60,301 bases of DNA from Alphaproteobacteria bacterium (GTDB lineage: Bacteria > Pseudomonadota > Alphaproteobacteria > Rhodospirillales > WMHbin7): positions 1 to 60,301 of the forward strand of contig JADGAX010000011.1 of NCBI GenBank assembly GCA_015231795.1. The letters are read 5' to 3'. Under the pieces are notes generated by a model. That model made no database searches, was not told the origin of the DNA, and worked only from the letters and a program-made list of their open reading frames with translations. Every line of letters starts with the position of its first letter. The stretch's first letter is position 1. A program made the translations under genes and the position numbers. Positions 18,697-30,661 of this stretch are shown piece by piece.

Positions 18697-20073
18697 TCAG
18701 TGAAATTGGAAAGGATTGTTGCCGCCGCGCCCCATCAGCGCGGACATGCCGTGGCGCATCAGGCCCTTTTGGCCCAACTTGCCCAGTTTCTTCATCGCAT
18801 CGGCCATCTGCTGATGCTGTTTCAGAAGTTTGTTGATGTCCTGGACGCTGGTCCCCGATCCCTTGGCGATGCGCTGCTTGCGCGACGCCTTGATCAGGTC
18901 GGGGTTGCGCCGTTCTTTGGGGGTCATCGAGGACAGGATGGCTTCCTGTCTGGCGATCATCTTGTCGTCGATTTTGGCGTCGGCGATCTTGTCCTTGAAT
19001 TTGGCGGCCCCTGGCAGCATGCCCAGCATGCCCTTCAAATCGCCCATCTTGCGCATCTGCTTAAGCTGGCCCGCCAGATCGTCGAGATCGAATTTGCCCT
19101 TCATGGCGCGGGCCGCCAGCTTTTCGGCGTCGGCCTGCTCGATGTTCATGGCCGCTTTTTCGACCAGCGACACCACGTCGCCCATGCCCAGGATGCGCCC
19201 GGCGATGCGGTCGGGATGGAAAACTTCCAGCGCGTCCAGCTTTTCGCCCGCACCCAGGAACTTGATGGGCTGACCGGTGACGGCGCGCATGGAAAGCGCA
19301 GCACCACCGCGCGCATCGCCATCGACGCGGGTCAGGACGATGCCGGTGATGCCCACTTTTTCATTGAAGGACTGCGCCAGGGTGACGGCATCCTGGCCGG
19401 TCATGGCGTCGGCGACCAGCAGGGTCTCGATGGGTTGGGCGGCGTCGCGCACCTTGGCGACTTCGTCCATCAGCGCTTCGTCGATATGCAGGCGACCAGC
19501 CGTATCCAAGATGACCACGTCATAGCCTTCAAGACGGGCGTTCACCAGGGCGCGTTTGGCGATATCGACCGGCTTTTGGCCCGCCACGATGGGCAGACTG
19601 CCCACCTCGGCTTGGGCGGCCAGAATGGCCAACTGTTCTTGCGCCGCCGGGCGATAGACGTCGAGCGAAGCCAGCAGCACCTTCTTCTTGTCCAGCGTTT
19701 TCAGGCGCCTTGCGATCTTGGCCGAGGTCGTGGTTTTGCCCGAACCCTGCAAGCCGACCATCAGCAGAACGGCCGGAGGGGCCGTGTTCAAATTGATTTC
19801 GACGCCAGCACTTCCCAGCGTTTCGACCAAATGGTCATGGACGATCTTGACCACCATCTGACCCGGCGAAACCGAACGGATCACTTCCTGGCCGATGGCG
19901 CGTTCCTTCACCTTGGCCACGAAATCCTTGACCACGGGAAGCGCCACATCGGCTTCCAGAAGGGCGATGCGCACCTCGCGCAGCGCTTCGCCGACGTCGT
20001 CCTCGGACAACGCCGCCTTGCGCTTCAAACGCTCGAACGTTTGCGAAAGTTTGTCGCTTAAACTCTCGAACAT
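18697..20073 (-). CDS. ffh: Signal recognition particle GTPase Ffh
   Basis: The 458-residue protein has an N-domain (FESLSDKLSQTFERLK), a G-domain with P-loop GLQGSGKTT and the DTAGRLHIDE and TRVDGDARGG motifs, and a methionine-rich M-domain (from about 300, with MLPGAAKFKDKIADA). With 4.5S RNA it brings nascent membrane proteins to FtsY and SecYEG. It is the first gene of the ffh-leuB operon. A candidate promoter lies about 100 bp upstream. Confidence 0.97.
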   Translation of the reverse strand: MFESLSDKLSQTFERLKRKAALSEDDVGEALREVRIALLEADVALPVVKDFVAKVKERAIGQEVIRSVSPGQMVVKIVHDHLVETLGSAGVEINLNTAPPAVLLMVGLQGSGKTTTSAKIARRLKTLDKKKVLLASLDVYRPAAQEQLAILAAQAEVGSLPIVAGQKPVDIAKRALVNARLEGYDVVILDTAGRLHIDEALMDEVAKVRDAAQPIETLLVADAMTGQDAVTLAQSFNEKVGITGIVLTRVDGDARGGAALSMRAVTGQPIKFLGAGEKLDALEVFHPDRIAGRILGMGDVVSLVEKAAMNIEQADAEKLAARAMKGKFDLDDLAGQLKQMRKMGDLKGMLGMLPGAAKFKDKIADAKIDDKMIARQEAILSSMTPKERRNPDLIKASRKQRIAKGSGTSVQDINKLLKQHQQMADAMKKLGKLGQKGLMRHGMSALMGRGGNNPFQFH

Positions 20074-20102
20074 GCGCGGGCCAAAACTCCAAAACGGTTT
20101 CG

Positions 20103-20148
20103 CGCCCGTGCGCGACTATCGCGGACGGGCGTGCCCCCTCGGGGGCGA
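20103..20148 (-). promoter_or_regulatory. Hairpins in the ffh leader
   Basis: A strong nested hairpin (20103-20131: CGCCCGT and ACGGGCG arms, with CGCGA/TCGCG inside) adjoins a second (TGCCCCCTCGGGGGC type, near 20132-20148). Both fall within the predicted 100-nt 5' UTR of ffh. They could modulate translation or mRNA life; no known riboswitch class is recognised. Confidence 0.45.
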
Positions 20149-20178
20149 ATTCCCTCAAGCTGCCTTGAAGAGGGGGGA

Positions 20179-20207
20179 TTTCTAGGCCCTTGGCGACATA
20201 AAGTCAA
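20179..20207 (-). promoter_or_regulatory. Sigma70 promoter for the ffh operon
   Basis: On the minus strand TTGACT (20202-20207), a 17-bp spacer and TAGAAA (20179-20184) match the housekeeping consensus in spacing and at most key positions. This implies a leader of about 100 nt before ffh. Confidence 0.65.
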
Positions 20208-20272
20208 GATTAAGGATGCTTTTGCCCGTCAACGCCCTGATTTCGCCATGAATTCAGGCCAGGATGGCCAGC

Positions 20273-20596
20273 ATGAAACACAGCCCCCCCTTTCTGATCC
20301 TGCTGATCCTGGCCCTGGCTTCCTGCGGCCCGCCCATGGCCTGGGACAAGCCGGGCATAAGCCTGGAGGCCAAGGCCAATGACCGGACGGATTGCGAACG
20401 CTTGGCCTGGCGCCAGGCAGTGGATGTCGAGAATGACATGTTCTTTAACTACCGCATGTCGTCTGGCCGCTACGCGCTTCGTCATGGCTATTATCCGCAG
20501 CCCAATTTCGACCGCTATGGCTGGGAAGACCGTTTCTATTCCACCTGCATGCAGGCCAAGGGCTACCGCCTGGTTCCGATGACCCAGGGGGGATGA
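20273..20596 (+). CDS. Small putative lipoprotein
   Basis: The start is taken at ATG 20273 (MKHSPPFLIL), with an in-frame ATG at 20264 possible. The roughly 107-residue product has a lipoprotein signal ending LALASC (Cys at 18). The mature part is rich in Tyr, Arg and Asp, with a Cys pair (DCERL and STCMQAKGYRLV). The ending C-M-x-x-K-G-Y resembles many small outer-membrane lipoproteins of alphaproteobacteria. No function is known. Confidence 0.75.
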   Translation: MKHSPPFLILLILALASCGPPMAWDKPGISLEAKANDRTDCERLAWRQAVDVENDMFFNYRMSSGRYALRHGYYPQPNFDRYGWEDRFYSTCMQAKGYRLVPMTQGG

Positions 20597-20659
20597 CAAA
20601 GCCCTTGCGGCTTCCCACCTGCATAGGACTGGGGTGGGTCAGATTGCAAGAGGACGTCC

Positions 20660-20974
20660 ATGAGCATGAGGGAAAAGCTCTCGCCCGAGACTGTGCGCGA
20701 ACACCTTGATCGCCTAAGCGGCTGGCGCGAATTTCCGGGCCGCGACGCCATCCGCAAAACCTATCAGTTCAAGAATTTCTCCGAGGCCTTCGGCTTCATG
20801 ACCCGCGTGGCCATGATGGCGGAAAAGCTCGACCATCATCCGGAATGGACCAATATCTACAATCGCGTCGACATGGTTCTGTCCACCCATGACGCAAAAG
20901 GCGTCACCGAGACAGACTTCGTGCTGGCGCAAGCAGCCGATCAGGCGGCGCTGGGGAATCGCCCTCAGGATTAG
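20660..20974 (+). CDS. phhB: Pterin-4a-carbinolamine dehydratase
   Basis: The 104-residue protein is the typical DCoH length. The active-site signature KLDHHPEWTNIYNRVD with the later THDAKGVTETD is clear. The enzyme dehydrates 4a-hydroxytetrahydrobiopterin formed by aromatic amino-acid hydroxylases, although many bacteria carrying it lack the hydroxylase and its role there is uncertain. AAGAGGA precedes ATG 20660. Its stop directly abuts the convergent binding-protein gene. Confidence 0.93.
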   Translation: MSMREKLSPETVREHLDRLSGWREFPGRDAIRKTYQFKNFSEAFGFMTRVAMMAEKLDHHPEWTNIYNRVDMVLSTHDAKGVTETDFVLAQAADQAALGNRPQD

Positions 20975-21931
20975 TCATTGGGGAAGCAGAAAACCCTTCA
21001 GCGAGAAGTTCGCGGGCATCAGGCCAGCGGCGGCGAAACCGTCGGCGATTTTACGCCATCTGTTCTCGCTCATGAAACCGATCTCGATGATGTCGGCAGC
21101 GATCATAAGCGCGGTTTGCTTGGCCTCGAATTCCAGAAGTCCGCGATCCAGGCCGGGCGCATAGCTGCCAATCATGAGATCGATGATTTCAGACTGATGA
21201 TCCAGGGCGTAGCGCCAGCCTTTAAGCGAGGCCTTGCGAAAGGCGCCAGCCAGCGCCGGGTCGCGCTTGAGCAGGTCTTCGGTCGTAAACAACAAATCAC
21301 CATAGAAATCGATGTCGGAGGAACGCGGGCTGAAGACCCGGAAAGGCGTTCCTTGCTTGTGCATCAGATAAGGTTCCAAGGTCGAATAGGCCGTCATGGC
21401 GTCCACTTGGCCGCGTCCGATTTCGATGACCCGGCCCGAATGGGGGATGATCTTCAGACTGTTTGGCGGCACTTTCTCGGCATGGAGATAGGCCAGCAAT
21501 TCGTCGGCATGTTCCTCCACCATCATCGTCTTGCCGACCAGATCGCGGGGGCTGGCGATATTGGCCCCCTGGCGAGCCATGATGATGTAAGGGGAATGCT
21601 GAAAAACGGCGGCCAACGCCACCACCGGCTTTCCCCGGCTGCGTTCGATCAGCAGCGATGAATTGCTGATCCCGAAATCGGCCTTGCCTTCAAGAACCGA
21701 AGTCGTCGGACTGATGTCGGGGCGGCCTTCCAGGATCACGGCATCGATCCCGGCCTCGGCGTAATAGCCCTTCGCCTTGGCGGCGTAATAGCCCGCGAAT
21801 TGGAACTGGTGCGTCCATTTCAGCTGCAGGCGCACCTGGCGCAGCTCTTGCGGCTGTGCGGCCTCTGCGGAGCATGTTGCATAAAGGATGCAGAAAATCT
21901 GGGCCAGCCAGAATAGGCGGCAAAAGCGCAT
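20975..21931 (-). CDS. NMT1/THI5-like substrate-binding protein (orphan)
   Basis: The 318-residue protein has a signal peptide (about 24 residues, ending AEA). It then has a type-II periplasmic binding fold of the NMT1/ThiY/SsuA group: LQLKWTHQFQFAGYYAA, GYYAEAGIDAVILEGRPD, ADFGISNSSLLIERSRGKPVV. Members bind thiamine precursors, alkanesulfonates or similar ligands, and some are sensor domains of signalling proteins. No permease, ATPase, kinase or cyclase gene is nearby, so either it works with distant partners or it is a detached sensor. An 11-bp inverted repeat lies just upstream. Confidence 0.85.
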   Translation of the reverse strand: MRFCRLFWLAQIFCILYATCSAEAAQPQELRQVRLQLKWTHQFQFAGYYAAKAKGYYAEAGIDAVILEGRPDISPTTSVLEGKADFGISNSSLLIERSRGKPVVALAAVFQHSPYIIMARQGANIASPRDLVGKTMMVEEHADELLAYLHAEKVPPNSLKIIPHSGRVIEIGRGQVDAMTAYSTLEPYLMHKQGTPFRVFSPRSSDIDFYGDLLFTTEDLLKRDPALAGAFRKASLKGWRYALDHQSEIIDLMIGSYAPGLDRGLLEFEAKQTALMIAADIIEIGFMSENRWRKIADGFAAAGLMPANFSLKGFLLPQ

Positions 21932-21953
21932 GACGGTTCTCCCTAGAAGGGAG

Positions 21954-21995
21954 CGTCAGGCTATCAATTCTCCAGATAAAATCAATAGCCTGACG
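21954..21995. promoter_or_regulatory. Inverted repeat between rhlE and the binding-protein gene
   Basis: CGTCAGGCTAT (21954-21964) and ATAGCCTGACG (21985-21995) are perfect complements around a 20-base AT-rich loop. It lies 13 bp after the rhlE stop and 22 bp before the binding-protein start (minus strand). No T-run follows, so it may be an operator rather than a plain terminator. Confidence 0.5.
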
Positions 21996-22007
21996 ATTCT
22001 ATGACAA

Positions 22008-23294
<1,287 letters not shown>

Positions 23295-23521
23295 CAGAAT
23301 TTTTTAACTTTCAAAAACAGATCCCGCGCGCCAGCCACAGCGGCCAGCGCGGAAGATGAAGGTTGCAAGCCCCTGGGGCACGCGACCAGCGGGAAACGGA
23401 TGGGGGGTATTCGGGAGACGCCGGGCGGATGTTCATCCACCCCTCGTGCGCGATCGCCGGAACCGAAGCAGGCCGAAACCTGTCGTGCGCGGATTATATC
23501 AGAGTGCGCTTAAGATAACAA
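23295..23521 (-). promoter_or_regulatory. Promoter and long 5' leader of rhlE
   Basis: On the minus strand TTGTTA (23516-23521), a 17-bp spacer and a perfect TATAAT (23493-23498) form the best promoter of the window. The predicted start near 23486 leaves about 190 nt untranslated before rhlE. Small hairpins (for example GGATG-TT-CATCC near 23430) are present. The remainder of this 312-bp gap up to 23606 holds nothing else I recognise. Confidence 0.65.
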
Positions 23522-23606
23522 CATCTCATTGTCGCCTGCCGTGGCGGGCCGGATTCTGCTAGACTTCAACTCAAGAGATAGTGATTGCAGGCCTTGGGGG
23601 ACGGGA

Positions 23607-24032
23607 ATGGTCGAGCTGGTTTGGCAAAAATGGTTTGAAGTCGGTCATGAAGCCATCGATTTCGAGCACAAAATCTTCTTTACGCTGATTCACAAGCTGC
23701 AATGCGTGACCGCCGAGTCCGAGGACAAGGCGGAGCGGCGGCGCGTGATGGAAGAGATATTCAAATATGCCGACTTCCACTTCACCAGCGAAGAAAACAT
23801 CATGCAAGATTCCGAATACGGGAATGTCGATGCCCACAAGACGATTCACCGGAACCTGCTGCGCGACCTGCGCGAGGCCATCGCGGCCTATGACGTCCAT
23901 AGCGACAATGCCGAGGAGATCGTGACTTTTCTTTTCAACTGGCTGCTTGAGCACACGATTTACGAAGACCTGAACATTTCGAAATCGGTCAAGGAAAAGC
24001 AGCTTCGGCAGTTCTTCAAATCGGCCGGGTAA
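23607..24032 (+). CDS. Bacteriohemerythrin
   Basis: The start at 23607 (MVELVWQKWFEVGH) follows GGGGGACGGGA. The 141-residue four-helix protein keeps all di-iron ligands: H21, H58 and E62 (HFTSE), H77 and H81 (HKTIH), and H116 and D121 (HTIYED). Bacteriohemerythrins bind O2 reversibly and serve in oxygen sensing, supply or aerotaxis, notably in microaerophiles such as magnetospirilla. No chemoreceptor is fused to it. It is monocistronic, followed by a tRNA gene on the other strand. Confidence 0.93.
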   Translation: MVELVWQKWFEVGHEAIDFEHKIFFTLIHKLQCVTAESEDKAERRRVMEEIFKYADFHFTSEENIMQDSEYGNVDAHKTIHRNLLRDLREAIAAYDVHSDNAEEIVTFLFNWLLEHTIYEDLNISKSVKEKQLRQFFKSAG

Positions 24033-24047
24033 CAGCGGCGGAGAATT

Positions 24048-24124
24048 TGGTGGGCCCGGTAGGACTCGAACCTACGACCAAGCGGTTATGAGCCGCCCGC
24101 TCTAACCAACTGAGCTACAGGCCC
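24048..24124 (-). tRNA. tRNA with CAU anticodon (Ile2 or Met)
   Basis: Minus strand: acceptor GGGCCTG pairs with CGGGCCC, with discriminator A (24051) and encoded CCA (24048-24050). The D-arm is TAGCTCAGTTGG, the anticodon stem-loop is CGGCTCATAACCG, and the T-arm GTAGGTTCGAGTCCTAC. CAT serves elongator Met or lysidine-modified Ile2. The GGGCCTGTAGCTCAG start resembles alphaproteobacterial tRNA-Ile, which favours Ile2. Confidence 0.93.
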
Positions 24125-24131
24125 TGTTTCA

Positions 24132-24191
24132 CGTCATGCCCGGACTTGCTCCGGGCATCCATGGATCGCCGGGTCAAGCCCGGCGATGACG
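24132..24191. repeat. Dispersed palindromic (REP-like) repeat, copy 3
   Basis: This 60-bp element runs from CGTCATGCCCGGACTTG to CGGCGATGACG. It contains the hairpins GCCCGGACTTGCTCCGGGC and CGCCGGGTCAAGCCCGGCG. It sits between the tRNA and the end of rpoD and could serve as the rpoD terminator. Same architecture as the copies at 6066 and 11070. Confidence 0.75.
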
Positions 24192-24234
24192 GAAAGAGGA
24201 AACGTCCCCAAAAATCAACCTTAAAACCCCGTCC

Positions 24235-26205
<1,971 letters not shown>

Positions 26206-26261
26206 AGGCTTACGTCTCCCGGTCGGGGGATTGAATTCCAGATTGTCTGTGGAAGGACGGC

Positions 26262-28076
26262 TTAAACGTCTTCGTCATCGTCGACATGATCAATCGTGTT
26301 CAGCTCGTCCTGTAACGTTTTCAAGGCTTCCCAGGTTTCGTCGCTGGCCTGTTCGCCCAAACGGCGCTCAGCCTCGACAATCGCCTGGACTATTTCGGGG
26401 CGGCGCAGCCGTCCCAACGCGTGCAGCATCCCTTTTTTCGCTTCGTCTCGCCCGGCTCCTGCCTTGGCAAAACGCGCCAGTGTCGTACGCAGCAACGAAT
26501 CGACGGCCTCTTTGCACCCGTGGGCTTCTAGGTGGTGCCTGAGAGCGTCGGAATCAAGGCCGGGACTTTGAGCGAGGAGGTTTAGAACCTCCTGGCGAAG
26601 CCTGTCAAGGGCTGGATCGGAAAAGGTCAGGTGGCCGAGCGCTTCGGCGGCCTCGTCGATCAGGTCAGGATGGCTGATCAGACAGGCCAAAAGCAGACGT
26701 TCCAGCTTGGGTTCGGGGGCCGAAGGCTGGGCCAGGGGCGAGCTGCGGGGTGGAAACTGCGAAAAATTGTCTTTTCCTTTGAATGACTTGCCGCGCGGGG
26801 GGCGCGGCGGAAAGAAAAGGTTGCGCAATCTGGCCCGGATGTCGCCCCGGTAGTGATATTGCACCTGCTGGTCCTGAATCTGGCGGGTTTGCTCCTCCAG
26901 GCGCTTTTCCAGGGCGGCGCGGCGCTCGGGCGTGTCGATCGGGTGGGATTGGGTTTCAGTTATCCACAGGCGTTCGAGCAGGGACTGGGCGCCGCCTAAG
27001 ATAGCCTCCATTCCCTGCGCCCCTTGTTTGGCGACCAGCGTGTCGGGGTCCTCGCCCTCGGGCAGGGTGGCGAAACGCAGGCTTAGGCCCGGTTTCAGCA
27101 GCGGCAAGGCGCGTTCCAGCGCCCGCCCGGCCGCCCTTTGGCCAGCGCCGTCGCCGTCGAAACATAAAATGGGTTCCGGGGCCAGACGCCACATTTCCTC
27201 GATCTGGGCTTCGGTCAGCGCCGTGCCCAGGGGAGCCACGGCCTGATCCAGACCGGCTTGATGCAGCGCGATGACGTCCATATAGCCCTCGACCGCGATC
27301 AGACGCCCGGTGGCCCTGGCTCCTTCCCTGGCCTGGGCCAGGGCGTAAAGCTGGCGCCCCTTGTGGAACAGGGGTGTTTCCGGCGAGTTCAGATATTTCG
27401 GCTCGCCCGCCCCCATGATGCGCCCGCCGAAGGCGACCACCCGGCCCCGCTTGTCGGTGATGGGAAACATCACACGGCCCCGAAAGCGGCCATAAGGCTC
27501 GCGCCCGCCATCTTCCGGCTGGATCAACAGGCCCGCTTCGATCAGCATTTCCTTGGTGATGGTTTCACCCAGTAAAGCCACCTTCAACTCGTTGCGGTCT
27601 TCGGGCGCAAAACCCAGGCGGAAGCGGGCGATGGTTTCGTCGGTCAGGCCACGGCCCTTCAGATAGGCCAGCGCCTCGCGGCCCTGGGGGCTTCTGAGAT
27701 GGGCTTCGAAATGCCTGCAGGCCAGTTCCATGACCTCATAAAGCGAGGCTTCGCGCTTGGCCTGTTCGCGCTCTTCCGGCGAAGCCTTGGGCACTTCCAT
27801 GCCCGCTTCGCCCGCCAGCCGCTCGACGGCTTCGGGGAAGGGTAGGCCCCCGGCGCGCATCGTAAAGCCGATCACGTCGCCATGCGCCCCGCAACCAAAG
27901 CAGTGATAGAAGCCCTTTTCGTCGGAAACCGAAAAGCTGGGGGTTTTTTCGTTGTGGAAGGGGCAGCAGCCCCATTGTTCGCGTCCCTTGCGCGTCAGCT
28001 TGACCTTGCGCCCCACCACCTCGGTGATCGACAGGCGAGAGCGCAATTCCTCGAGGAAGCGGGGCGGGAAGGACAT
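26262..28076 (-). CDS. dnaG: DNA primase
   Basis: The 604-residue protein carries the CHC2 zinc finger (C-x2-H in [10 protein letters not shown] and C-x2-C in [12 protein letters not shown]). The TOPRIM/RNAP catalytic core follows ([15 protein letters not shown] and the [10 protein letters not shown] acidic motif), then a C-terminal DnaB-interacting helical domain. It makes RNA primers at the replication fork. It is in one operon with rpoD downstream, with yqeY upstream on the same strand. Confidence 0.96.
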   Translation of the reverse strand: MSFPPRFLEELRSRLSITEVVGRKVKLTRKGREQWGCCPFHNEKTPSFSVSDEKGFYHCFGCGAHGDVIGFTMRAGGLPFPEAVERLAGEAGMEVPKASPEEREQAKREASLYEVMELACRHFEAHLRSPQGREALAYLKGRGLTDETIARFRLGFAPEDRNELKVALLGETITKEMLIEAGLLIQPEDGGREPYGRFRGRVMFPITDKRGRVVAFGGRIMGAGEPKYLNSPETPLFHKGRQLYALAQAREGARATGRLIAVEGYMDVIALHQAGLDQAVAPLGTALTEAQIEEMWRLAPEPILCFDGDGAGQRAAGRALERALPLLKPGLSLRFATLPEGEDPDTLVAKQGAQGMEAILGGAQSLLERLWITETQSHPIDTPERRAALEKRLEEQTRQIQDQQVQYHYRGDIRARLRNLFFPPRPPRGKSFKGKDNFSQFPPRSSPLAQPSAPEPKLERLLLACLISHPDLIDEAAEALGHLTFSDPALDRLRQEVLNLLAQSPGLDSDALRHHLEAHGCKEAVDSLLRTTLARFAKAGAGRDEAKKGMLHALGRLRRPEIVQAIVEAERRLGEQASDETWEALKTLQDELNTIDHVDDDEDV

Positions 28077-28151
28077 GGCCCTCAGCTTAAACGAACGTTC
28101 AAAAGCTGCAAACGCCCTTCACGCGGGCAAGGCCCGCGCGGCGATCGAAGG

Positions 28152-28607
28152 TCAAGACAAAAGACTTTTTACCAGTCCGCTGGCCTTGCCGAAATCCATT
28201 TGGCCGGCATGGCGCTCGCGAAGCGCCGTCATGACCTTGCCCATGTCCTTCAGTCCCTTGGCCTCGACATCGGCCATCACCGCCTTGATGGCGGCGTCGG
28301 TTTCCTCGGCGCTCATCTGGCGAGGCAGAAAGCGCTCGATGACGACGATTTCCTCCTGCTCCTGCTGGGCCAGTTCCAAGCGCCCGCCTTGTTCGTAAAG
28401 CGTGATGCTTTCCTTGCGCTGCTTGATCATGGATTGCAACATGCCCAGGATCTCGTCTTCGGAAATGCCGTCCATATTGCCCTTCGAACGCGCCGCGATA
28501 TCGCGGTCTTTCAAGGCGGCCAGGATCAGGCGCACCGTCGAGACCGCCCTGGCTTCCTTGGCCAACATGGCGGTTTTCAGTGCTTCGTTCAAAGCCGTGC
28601 GCAGCAT
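28152..28607 (-). CDS. GatB/YqeY-domain protein
   Basis: The 151-residue all-helical protein has the YqeY features ALNEALKTAMLAKEARAVSTV, ILGMLQSMIKQRKESI and the C-terminal KDMGKVMTALRERHAGQMDFGKAS. The domain resembles the tail of GatB, the tRNA-dependent amidotransferase subunit, and may bind tRNA. Its free-standing role is not established. It begins the yqeY-dnaG-rpoD run. Confidence 0.92.
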   Translation of the reverse strand: MLRTALNEALKTAMLAKEARAVSTVRLILAALKDRDIAARSKGNMDGISEDEILGMLQSMIKQRKESITLYEQGGRLELAQQEQEEIVVIERFLPRQMSAEETDAAIKAVMADVEAKGLKDMGKVMTALRERHAGQMDFGKASGLVKSLLS

Positions 28608-28862
28608 GGCAATTCCCTTAGTCCATGAAGAAACTGTGAAAGCGGGACGTTATCTTGCCTTGCGGCCGGGCGCAAGATTTGATTAGTTCATTGAATTAGA
28701 ACGATAATATATCTTGATCCGGGGCTTGACCGACTTGTCATGCCTCTGTAAAAGAGGCGCAACGGACATTCACGAAGCGAACTCGCTGCCAAGACCGCAC
28801 AGCCATCTGGCCGGAGCGGCGCATACTTGCAGCCGGGTCTTTTGCTTAGGCGAAGGAAAAAC
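28608..28862. promoter_or_regulatory. Divergent control region of yqeY and carA
   Basis: For carA, TTGACC (28726-28731), a 17-bp spacer and TAAAAG (28749-28754) make a plausible sigma70 promoter with a leader of about 100 nt. A small GC hairpin (CTTGCG/CGCAAG, 28659-28676) lies on the yqeY side. No PyrR-type or arginine-operator motif is recognised. Confidence 0.5.
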
Positions 28863-30029
28863 ATGAGCGACATCGCCCCTCCCAACCCGGCCACGGACAG
28901 GATGACCGGGGCATTGGTGTTGGCCGACGGAACGGTTTTCTGGGGCAGGGGCATCGGCGCCGTGGGCCATAAGGTGGGCGAGGTCTGCTTCAACACCGCG
29001 ATGACCGGCTACCAGGAAACATTGACCGACCCTTCCTATGCCGGGCAGATCATCACCTTTACCTTTCCGCATATCGGCAATGTGGGCGCCAATGCCGAGG
29101 ATATCGAAACCCTGAATCCGGCGGCGCGCGGGCTGGTGATCAAGGCCGACATCACCGAACCTGCCAATTGGCGTTCGGCCCAGCATCTCGATGCTTGGCT
29201 GAAATCGCACGACATCCCAGGCATTTGCGGCATTGATACGCGCCAACTGACGAGGCGCATCCGCGATCTGGGCGCTCCCAACGGCGTCATCGTGCATGCG
29301 CCCGAAGGCAAGATCGACGCCGCCAAATATCTGGCCTTGGCCAACGATTGGCCGGGCTTGGAGGGCATGGATCTGGCCAAGGACGTCACCTGCCGCCAAA
29401 GCTATTCCTGGGACGAATCGGCCTGGGTGCTGGGCCAAGGCTACGGTCGGCAGGCCGACCCTAAATTCCATGTCGTGGCGTTGGATTACGGCGCCAAACG
29501 CAATATCTTGCGCTGCTTGGCGGAATCCGGCTGCAAGGTGACCGTGTTGCCCGCCCAAAGCAGTTTCGAAGACATCATGCGCCATCAGCCCGACGGCGTG
29601 TTCTTGTCGAACGGTCCTGGCGATCCGGCGGCCACGGGCAAATATGCCGTGCCGGTGATCAAGCAGGTCGTTGAATCGGGCACGCCCCTGTTCGGCATTT
29701 GTCTGGGTCATCAAATGCTGGGCTTGGCGCTGGGCGGCAAGACCCGCAAGATGGGGCTTGGACATCGCGGCGCCAATCATCCGGTCAAAGACCTGGCCAC
29801 CGGCAAGGTGGAAATCACCAGCCAGAATCACGGCTTCATGGTGGATGAAGACAGCCTGCCCAAGAGCGTTTCCGTCACCCATCGCTCGCTGTTCGACGGC
29901 TCGGTCGAGGGGTTGAAGTTGGAAGGCAAGCCGGTCTTCTCGGTGCAGTACCATCCCGAAGCCTCGCCCGGCCCCAAGGACAGCCATTACCTGTTCGCCC
30001 GCTTCGTCGAGATGATGGGGAAGCGGTAG
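28863..30029 (+). CDS. carA: Carbamoyl-phosphate synthase small subunit
   Basis: The start at ATG 28863 (MSDIAPPNPA) has AAGGA upstream; the product has 388 residues. The N-terminal CPSase domain (LVLADGTVFWGRGIGA, FNTAMTGYQE) is followed by a class I glutamine amidotransferase with nucleophile Cys in FGICLGHQML and the His-Glu pair in YHPEASPGP. It supplies ammonia to CarB for carbamoyl phosphate, the precursor of arginine and pyrimidines. carB is not in the window; a higBA pair and an unrelated dehydrogenase follow instead. Confidence 0.97.
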   Translation: MSDIAPPNPATDRMTGALVLADGTVFWGRGIGAVGHKVGEVCFNTAMTGYQETLTDPSYAGQIITFTFPHIGNVGANAEDIETLNPAARGLVIKADITEPANWRSAQHLDAWLKSHDIPGICGIDTRQLTRRIRDLGAPNGVIVHAPEGKIDAAKYLALANDWPGLEGMDLAKDVTCRQSYSWDESAWVLGQGYGRQADPKFHVVALDYGAKRNILRCLAESGCKVTVLPAQSSFEDIMRHQPDGVFLSNGPGDPAATGKYAVPVIKQVVESGTPLFGICLGHQMLGLALGGKTRKMGLGHRGANHPVKDLATGKVEITSQNHGFMVDEDSLPKSVSVTHRSLFDGSVEGLKLEGKPVFSVQYHPEASPGPKDSHYLFARFVEMMGKR

Positions 30030-30032
30030 GGT

Positions 30033-30371
30033 TTACGCCGCCTTCTTGACCTTGGGCGAGGGGATGGCGGCGATGATCTTGGCCATTTTCTGCTTGGCCT
30101 TCCACAAATCATGGGCGGTTTGCATATTCAACCATAGGTCAGGGCCGTTTCCGCAGAACTTGCCTAGGCGCAGCGCCATCTCGGGCGAGATCGAGGCGCT
30201 TTCAGCAAGAATGCGGTGCAGGGTCTGGCGGGCCACGCCCAGCTTTTGCGCCGCTTCGGTCACCGAAAGCCCTAGGGCAGGCAACACTTCCTCGCGCAGC
30301 AGAACACCGGGATGGGTCGGGCAGCGTTTGGGGCGGCGCGTGACGAAATACTCGCGTGCTGCTTTCTTCAT
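30033..30371 (-). CDS. higA: HigA-family antitoxin
   Basis: The 112-residue protein has an XRE-type helix-turn-helix (VTEAAQKLGVARQTLHRILAE) preceded by HPGVLLREEVLPALGLS and followed by LGKFCGNGPDLWLNMQTAHDL, which is the HigA signature. A Lys-rich C-terminal tail ends the protein. It lies nine bases after the higB stop, in the usual toxin-first order. It should neutralise HigB and repress the operon. Confidence 0.93.
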   Translation of the reverse strand: MKKAAREYFVTRRPKRCPTHPGVLLREEVLPALGLSVTEAAQKLGVARQTLHRILAESASISPEMALRLGKFCGNGPDLWLNMQTAHDLWKAKQKMAKIIAAIPSPKVKKAA

Positions 30372-30380
30372 GTTGGCCTC

Positions 30381-30656
30381 CTAATGGTACTGCTCCAAGT
30401 CGATCCGCAGCGCATCGCCGTCTTCCCACTCGAACGTTAGACACCATGGGCCATTTACATGAACTGTATAGCGCTTCGGCATTCCTTGTAGACCGTGGAA
30501 ATTGAAGCCGGGCAAATTCATGTCTTCAGGCTTTTGGGCTTGATCGAGGGCATCCAATCTAAGAAGAAGACGTTTTCTTAGGGCGGGCGCGACTTTCGCG
30601 CTCTGCCCTTCCATGAACAATTCTTCCAAACCCTTGTGCCTGAAGCTGCGAATCAT
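30381..30656 (-). CDS. higB: HigB-type toxin (RelE superfamily)
   Basis: The 91-residue protein matches plasmid-maintenance killer toxins: SFRHKGLEELF at the start, the central NLPGFNFHGLQG, and the WCLTFEWEDGDALRIDLEQYH end. Such toxins cleave mRNA on the ribosome. The predicted promoter places the start of transcription at or within one base of the ATG, so the mRNA may be leaderless. Confidence 0.92.
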   Translation of the reverse strand: MIRSFRHKGLEELFMEGQSAKVAPALRKRLLLRLDALDQAQKPEDMNLPGFNFHGLQGMPKRYTVHVNGPWCLTFEWEDGDALRIDLEQYH

Positions 30657-30661
30657 GGATT

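Noticed and set aside
26960-26968. Perfect DnaA box (TTATCCACA) inside dnaG, and another at 51746-51754
   Set aside because: Two perfect 9-mers in 60 kb on both strands are close to chance; no cluster of boxes or AT-rich region suggests an origin.
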